The translations under genes and the position numbers were made by a program. A DNA stretch of 11,298 nt from Legionellaceae bacterium (GTDB lineage: Bacteria > Pseudomonadota > Gammaproteobacteria > Legionellales > Legionellaceae), in the NCBI GenBank assembly GCA_023266075.1, contig JAHFRX010000034.1:1-11298 (forward strand). Reading direction: 5' to 3'. Position 1 is the first letter of the stretch. Every line of letters starts with the position of its first letter. Positions 8,540-11,298 of this stretch are shown here, one piece after another. The notes below the pieces were generated by a model, which saw nothing but the letters and a program-made list of their open reading frames with translations, ran no database searches and was not told where the DNA came from.

Positions 8540-8559
8540 ATCATGATTCCACAAAAAAA

Positions 8560-8644
8560 TGGTACCGAAGGTCGGACTCGAACCGACACGGCTTGCGCCA
8601 CCGCCCCCTCAAGACGGCGTGTCTACCAATTCCACCACTTCGGC
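8560..8644 (-). tRNA. leuU: tRNA-Leu, anticodon GAG
   Basis: An 85-base class II tRNA is folded by eye. The 7-bp acceptor stem is GCCGAAG with CTTCGGT, including the G1-U72 pair that I recall in E. coli leuU. The D arm contains AATTGGTAGA. The anticodon stem is CCGTC/GGCGG around the loop TTGAGGG. The long variable arm is GGC-GCAA-GCC, as expected for leucine. The T arm is GTCGG-TTCGAGT-CCGAC. The 3' end ACCA is encoded. Anticodon GAG reads CUC and CUU codons. In E. coli the same isoacceptor also follows secG. Here it lies between secG and nuoA on the same strand, with no room for a separate nuoA promoter. Confidence 0.97.
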
Positions 8645-8652
8645 AAATAATT

Positions 8653-8694
8653 AGAGCCTGTCTTCACAATCTAGCGACTGTAGAGACACGCTCT
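8653..8694 (-). other. Long imperfect hairpin between secG and tRNA-Leu
   Basis: On the minus strand AGAGCGTGTCT (8694-8684) pairs with AGACAGGCTCT (8663-8653), 11 positions with one G-G mismatch. After a C-A mismatch and a T-G pair, an inner stem ACAGTC/GATTGT closes a GCTA loop. The whole hairpin is 42 bases. The bases after it read AATTATTT, a poor T-tract, and the tRNA begins 8 bases later. It could be a leaky terminator for the glmM-tpiA-secG message or an RNA-processing signal. The sequence does not decide between them. It fills most of the 68-base gap, in which I saw no convincing -35/-10 pair. Confidence 0.55.
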
Positions 8695-8712
8695 CATACA
8701 CACTGCGTCACA

Positions 8713-9027
8713 CTATTTTTTGGCGTCACTTTCTACAGGCATCGGGATATTAGATTCTATCTCTGCGGGTATCGTTAGCGCTGTTTGTGCTTTATATTGT
8801 TTCGTCACAAGTGCCGACAGTAGCAAACTTGTGACGAAAAAGCTCAACGCTAATCCACCCGTTAACTTAAATAAAAATCGCCCTGTGCCTTGACTACCAA
8901 ATACGGTATTTGAAGCACCTGAACCAAAACCCGCACCAATATCTGCACCTTTTCCATGTTGAATTAATACTAATCCAATCAAAAAAATCGCAATGCACAT
9001 ATGCACAATCACTAACAGTTGGTACAT
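8713..9027 (-). CDS. secG: Protein translocase subunit SecG
   Basis: SecG is the small accessory subunit of the SecYEG translocon in the inner membrane and aids SecA-driven export. The 104-residue protein has two membrane segments (about 4-22 and 55-73). They are separated by the conserved cytoplasmic loop, with LIQHGKGADIGAGFGSG then ASNTVFGSQG. The C-terminal tail (about 75-104) is polar and variable, ending in SDAKK. The ATG at 9027 lies inside the end of tpiA, a 16-base out-of-frame overlap. Only a weak GGA-type ribosome site precedes it, so translation may be coupled to tpiA. Confidence 0.97.
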   Translation of the reverse strand: MYQLLVIVHMCIAIFLIGLVLIQHGKGADIGAGFGSGASNTVFGSQGTGRFLFKLTGGLALSFFVTSLLLSALVTKQYKAQTALTIPAEIESNIPMPVESDAKK

Positions 9028-9761
9028 TTCACAATTTCCAAAAACGACTCAGCCTGCAATGAGGCACCACCCACTAAACCACCGTCAATATTCGGCATGG
9101 AAAACAAGGCGCGTGCGTTTTTTTCATTCACACTGCCCCCATAAACAATAGACAACGCAAGCGCATCCTGAAGATTTACTCGTGCGACAAGATCACGAAT
9201 AAAAACATGTACCTCTTCTGCGTGCTCTGGTGTTGCTGTTTTACCCGTACCAATCGCCCATACAGGCTCATAGGCAATGACACATCGCTTAAAATCAGTC
9301 TCGTTATTACTCAATACAGCACGAATCTGACGCTCTAAAACTTGTTCAGTGAGGCCTTTTTCTCGCTCTTCTAAAGTCTCGCCAACACAAAGAACCGGTA
9401 TCATATCATGTTCTTTTACACGGTGGAATTTCTCAGCAACAAATTTTTCACTTTCATGAAAATACTGTCGGCGCTCAGAATGCCCAACCAATACATAGCG
9501 ACAACCATAATCCATCAGCATCGATGCAGCATGCTCACCAGTATAAGCACCATGGTCTTCTGTAAACACATTTTGAGCACCCCAACTGATGGAAGAGCGA
9601 GATAGCAATGCTTGCACCAAAGGCATATAAATACTGGGCGGGAAAACCACCGACATGGCGTTTGTTTCTGGATAAGCCGTTCGCAAAGCCATGAGTAGCT
9701 CGGTAATTGAGGCTTTTGTCCCATTCATTTTCCAATTACCCATGATACATGTTGTTCTCAT
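9012..9761 (-). CDS. tpiA: Triosephosphate isomerase
   Basis: This enzyme interconverts dihydroxyacetone phosphate and glyceraldehyde 3-phosphate in glycolysis and gluconeogenesis, in the cytoplasm. The 249-residue TIM barrel has all catalytic residues: Asn9 and Lys11 (GNWKMNG), His94 (VGHSERR) and Glu165 (AYEPVWAIGTGKTA, which also contains the mobile loop 6). The phosphate-binding YGGS (207-210) and GG at 231-232 are present. The start at 9761 overlaps the glmM stop as ATGA and has AAAGGTG close upstream. A second ATG at residue 7 is less likely because of that ribosome site. Its place between glmM and secG differs from E. coli, where tpiA lies elsewhere. Confidence 0.98.
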   Translation of the reverse strand: MRTTCIMGNWKMNGTKASITELLMALRTAYPETNAMSVVFPPSIYMPLVQALLSRSSISWGAQNVFTEDHGAYTGEHAASMLMDYGCRYVLVGHSERRQYFHESEKFVAEKFHRVKEHDMIPVLCVGETLEEREKGLTEQVLERQIRAVLSNNETDFKRCVIAYEPVWAIGTGKTATPEHAEEVHVFIRDLVARVNLQDALALSIVYGGSVNEKNARALFSMPNIDGGLVGGASLQAESFLEIVKCTNC

Positions 9762-11128
9762 GCATTCACCTTTGCATTTTTATTCAAACTTTGCTGAATG
9801 CTTTGAATATCGTGCGACAACTGCTGTGCTTGTGCTTCAACCTCGCGCAATTTTTCCCCTTCAACCATCACACGAAGTACAGGCTCAGTACCCGACGGAC
9901 GCAACACGACACGTCCTTTATCTGCCAAAGAACGCTCAAGCTTATCCACAGCATCAATGACACGCTGATCACTCACCAATTGCTTTGCGTTATCCGTTTT
10001 TAAATTAATCAATACTTGCGGTAAGAGCGACATCCCCTCACATAAAGCGCTGAGCGATTTCTCTTGCTTCACCATCATGGCCATGACTTGAAGTGCCGCG
10101 ACAATGCCGTCTCCAGTCGTTGTTTTATCTAAACACACAATATGGCCAGAAGGCTCACCACCAATACGCCAATCGTGCTTTTTCAAAGCCTCCATCACAT
10201 GACGATCACCCACACGTGTGCGAACAAAGGGAATGCTCATCGCTTTCAATGCTAACTCTAAACCATAATTGCTCATCTCAGTACCTACAATGCCGCCTTG
10301 CAAGACCCCTCGTTGATGTCTGTCTTTAGCGAGCATATAAAGCACACAATCACCACTAATAATCTGTCCTGCGGCATCTATCAAGACGATCCGATCGCCG
10401 TCACCGTCGAGTGCGACACCTAGATCGGCTTGATGCTCAACAACCTGTTGTTGCAATAGCTCGGGAGCCGTTGAACCCACACCGCGATTAATGTTAAATC
10501 CATCCGGTTTATTGCCGATTGCAATCACCTCAGCACCTAACTCGGCAAAAACATTGGGTGCAATGTGATACGTTGCGCCATGCGCACAATCCACAACAAC
10601 TTTTAAACCTAATAACCGTGACAATGATGGAATCGTCGATTTACAAAATTCAATATACCGACCAGGAGCATCATTCACACGCAATGCCTTACCTAAAAGC
10701 GCAGAATCAACCGTGACAAGCTTTTTATCAAGCTCAGCTTCAATCGCTAATTCAATCGCATCATCCAGCTTTGTTCCATCAGCAGAAAAAAACTTGACGC
10801 CGTTATCTTCAAACAAATTGTGCGACGCACTGATCACAATCCCTGCTGTTGCACGTAAGGTTTGTGTCAAATACGCAATCGCCGGTGTTGGCATAGGTCC
10901 TAGTAATCGAACATCAGCACCCGCTGCAGATAACCCAGCCTCCAATGCTGACTCAAGCATATAGCCAGAAATACGCGTGTCTTTACCAATCAATACTTTC
11001 TGTCGCGCACCATTACGAAGCACACGTCCAACCGCCCAACCCAGTTTTAACATAAACTCAGGGTTAATGGTTGCAGAACCTACACGTCCCCGAATACCAT
11101 CCGTGCCAAAATATTTCCGTTGCGTCAT
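9758..11128 (-). CDS. glmM: Phosphoglucosamine mutase
   Basis: GlmM converts glucosamine 6-phosphate to glucosamine 1-phosphate, the precursor of UDP-GlcNAc for peptidoglycan and lipopolysaccharide. The 456-residue protein has the four-domain order of the phosphohexomutase family. The N-terminal substrate loop is KYFGTDGIRG, and the catalytic phosphoserine is Ser102 in ISASHN. The magnesium site is DGDGDR (Asp241, 243, 245), the sugar-binding loop is GGEPSGH (323-329), and the phosphate-binding loop is RPSGTEP (410-416). The frame is open to an ATG at 11164, but MTQRKYFGTDGIRG at 11128 is the family start. It follows a GAGGGAG ribosome site and begins one base after the folP stop. Confidence 0.98.
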   Translation of the reverse strand: MTQRKYFGTDGIRGRVGSATINPEFMLKLGWAVGRVLRNGARQKVLIGKDTRISGYMLESALEAGLSAAGADVRLLGPMPTPAIAYLTQTLRATAGIVISASHNLFEDNGVKFFSADGTKLDDAIELAIEAELDKKLVTVDSALLGKALRVNDAPGRYIEFCKSTIPSLSRLLGLKVVVDCAHGATYHIAPNVFAELGAEVIAIGNKPDGFNINRGVGSTAPELLQQQVVEHQADLGVALDGDGDRIVLIDAAGQIISGDCVLYMLAKDRHQRGVLQGGIVGTEMSNYGLELALKAMSIPFVRTRVGDRHVMEALKKHDWRIGGEPSGHIVCLDKTTTGDGIVAALQVMAMMVKQEKSLSALCEGMSLLPQVLINLKTDNAKQLVSDQRVIDAVDKLERSLADKGRVVLRPSGTEPVLRVMVEGEKLREVEAQAQQLSHDIQSIQQSLNKNAKVNA

Positions 11129-11129
11129 C

Positions 11130-11298
11130 CTACACCACTCCCTCTTCAATCGCATTTTCCACATGTGTCACTATGGTCAGTGCATCTTTCGTCGCTGCAA
11201 TATCATGCGTACGAATGATATTTGCTCCCTGTAATGCTGCATAAACAGCAAGTCCTAGACTTCCCGGTAACCGCTCACTCACCGCTCGCTTTAGTACA
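11130..11298 (-). CDS. folP: Dihydropteroate synthase, C-terminal fragment (cut by window edge)
   Basis: Only the last 55 residues are in the window. The rest lies beyond the right edge. Dihydropteroate synthase joins p-aminobenzoate to the pterin pyrophosphate in folate synthesis and is the sulfonamide target. The fragment reads SERLPGSLGLAVYAALQGAN and then IIRTHDIAATKDAL, the C-terminal signature of the family. The RTHD motif (residues 29-32 of the fragment) binds the substrate phosphate. The gene ends in TAG, followed by one base and the glmM ATG. The folP-glmM pair is also adjacent in E. coli, which supports the assignment. Confidence 0.93.
   Translation of the reverse strand, partial: VLKRAVSERLPGSLGLAVYAALQGANIIRTHDIAATKDALTIVTHVENAIEEGVV
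11138..11144 (-). promoter_or_regulatory. Ribosome binding site of glmM
   Basis: The minus strand reads GAGGGAG, 9 bases before the ATG at 11128. It is embedded in the last codons of folP, so glmM translation likely follows folP on the same message. It rules against the longer frame from 11164. Confidence 0.65.

Noticed and set aside
8528..8554. N-terminal extension of NuoA by 9 residues
   Set aside because: The extra stretch contains the ribosome site for the ATG at 8527 and begins just after the tRNA. The normal NuoA N-terminus is at 8527.
9691..10003. Overlapping plus-strand frames opposite the glmM/tpiA junction
   Set aside because: They match no family I know, and both opposite genes are complete and conserved. 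They are shadow frames.
11129..11164. N-terminal extension of GlmM by 12 residues
   Set aside because: It would run back into folP. The conserved start MTQRKYFGTDGIRG with its ribosome site is at 11128.
1..11298. An undescribed system, mobile element or defence island
   Set aside because: All coding space is taken by intact, recognisable housekeeping genes in tight operon order. There are no transposase, integrase, direct-repeat array or unknown-gene signals.

Overview
The window is an ordinary, densely packed housekeeping region of a gammaproteobacterial chromosome. It holds no mobile element, CRISPR array or recognisable new system. Every gene reads on the minus strand, so transcription runs from high to low coordinates. 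The base composition looks moderately AT-rich by eye. Three things suggest a Legionella/Coxiella-type gammaproteobacterium: NuoC and NuoD are separate proteins (fused in E. coli), NuoG lacks the N7 cluster ligands, and the order is folP-glmM-tpiA-secG-tRNA-Leu-nuo. The placement rests on remembered gene order and protein resemblance, not on a search, so treat the order Legionellales as likely rather than proven.

The upstream block (right end, about 11298 to 8713) holds the 3' end of folP (folate synthesis), glmM (glucosamine-1-phosphate for peptidoglycan and LPS), tpiA (glycolysis) and secG (protein export). These genes touch or overlap: a 1-base gap at folP/glmM, a 4-base ATGA overlap at glmM/tpiA and a 16-base overlap at tpiA/secG. 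They are almost certainly one transcript. A 68-base gap follows secG. It contains a long imperfect hairpin but no convincing promoter. Next comes an intact tRNA-Leu with anticodon GAG (8560-8644), the counterpart of E. coli leuU, which also follows secG.

The downstream block (8527 to 1) is the first nine genes of the operon for respiratory complex I, the proton-pumping NADH:quinone oxidoreductase, in the order nuoA, B, C, D, E, F, G, H, I. NuoE, F and G form the NADH-oxidising arm (FMN plus clusters N1a, N3, N1b, N4 and N5). NuoI, B, C and D form the connecting arm to the quinone site (N6a, N6b, N2). NuoA and NuoH are the first membrane subunits. All cluster ligands expected for these subunits are present. 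nuoI runs to the left edge and is cut inside its stop codon. The remaining membrane subunits (nuoJ to nuoN) would lie outside the window.

Only 32 bases separate the tRNA from nuoA. The complex I message is therefore probably transcribed through the tRNA, either from the glmM-tpiA-secG transcript or from an unseen promoter upstream. The hairpin before the tRNA and a run of seven T's directly after its CCA end are the only features here that merit a second look. There is no gene-free stretch longer than 300 bases.
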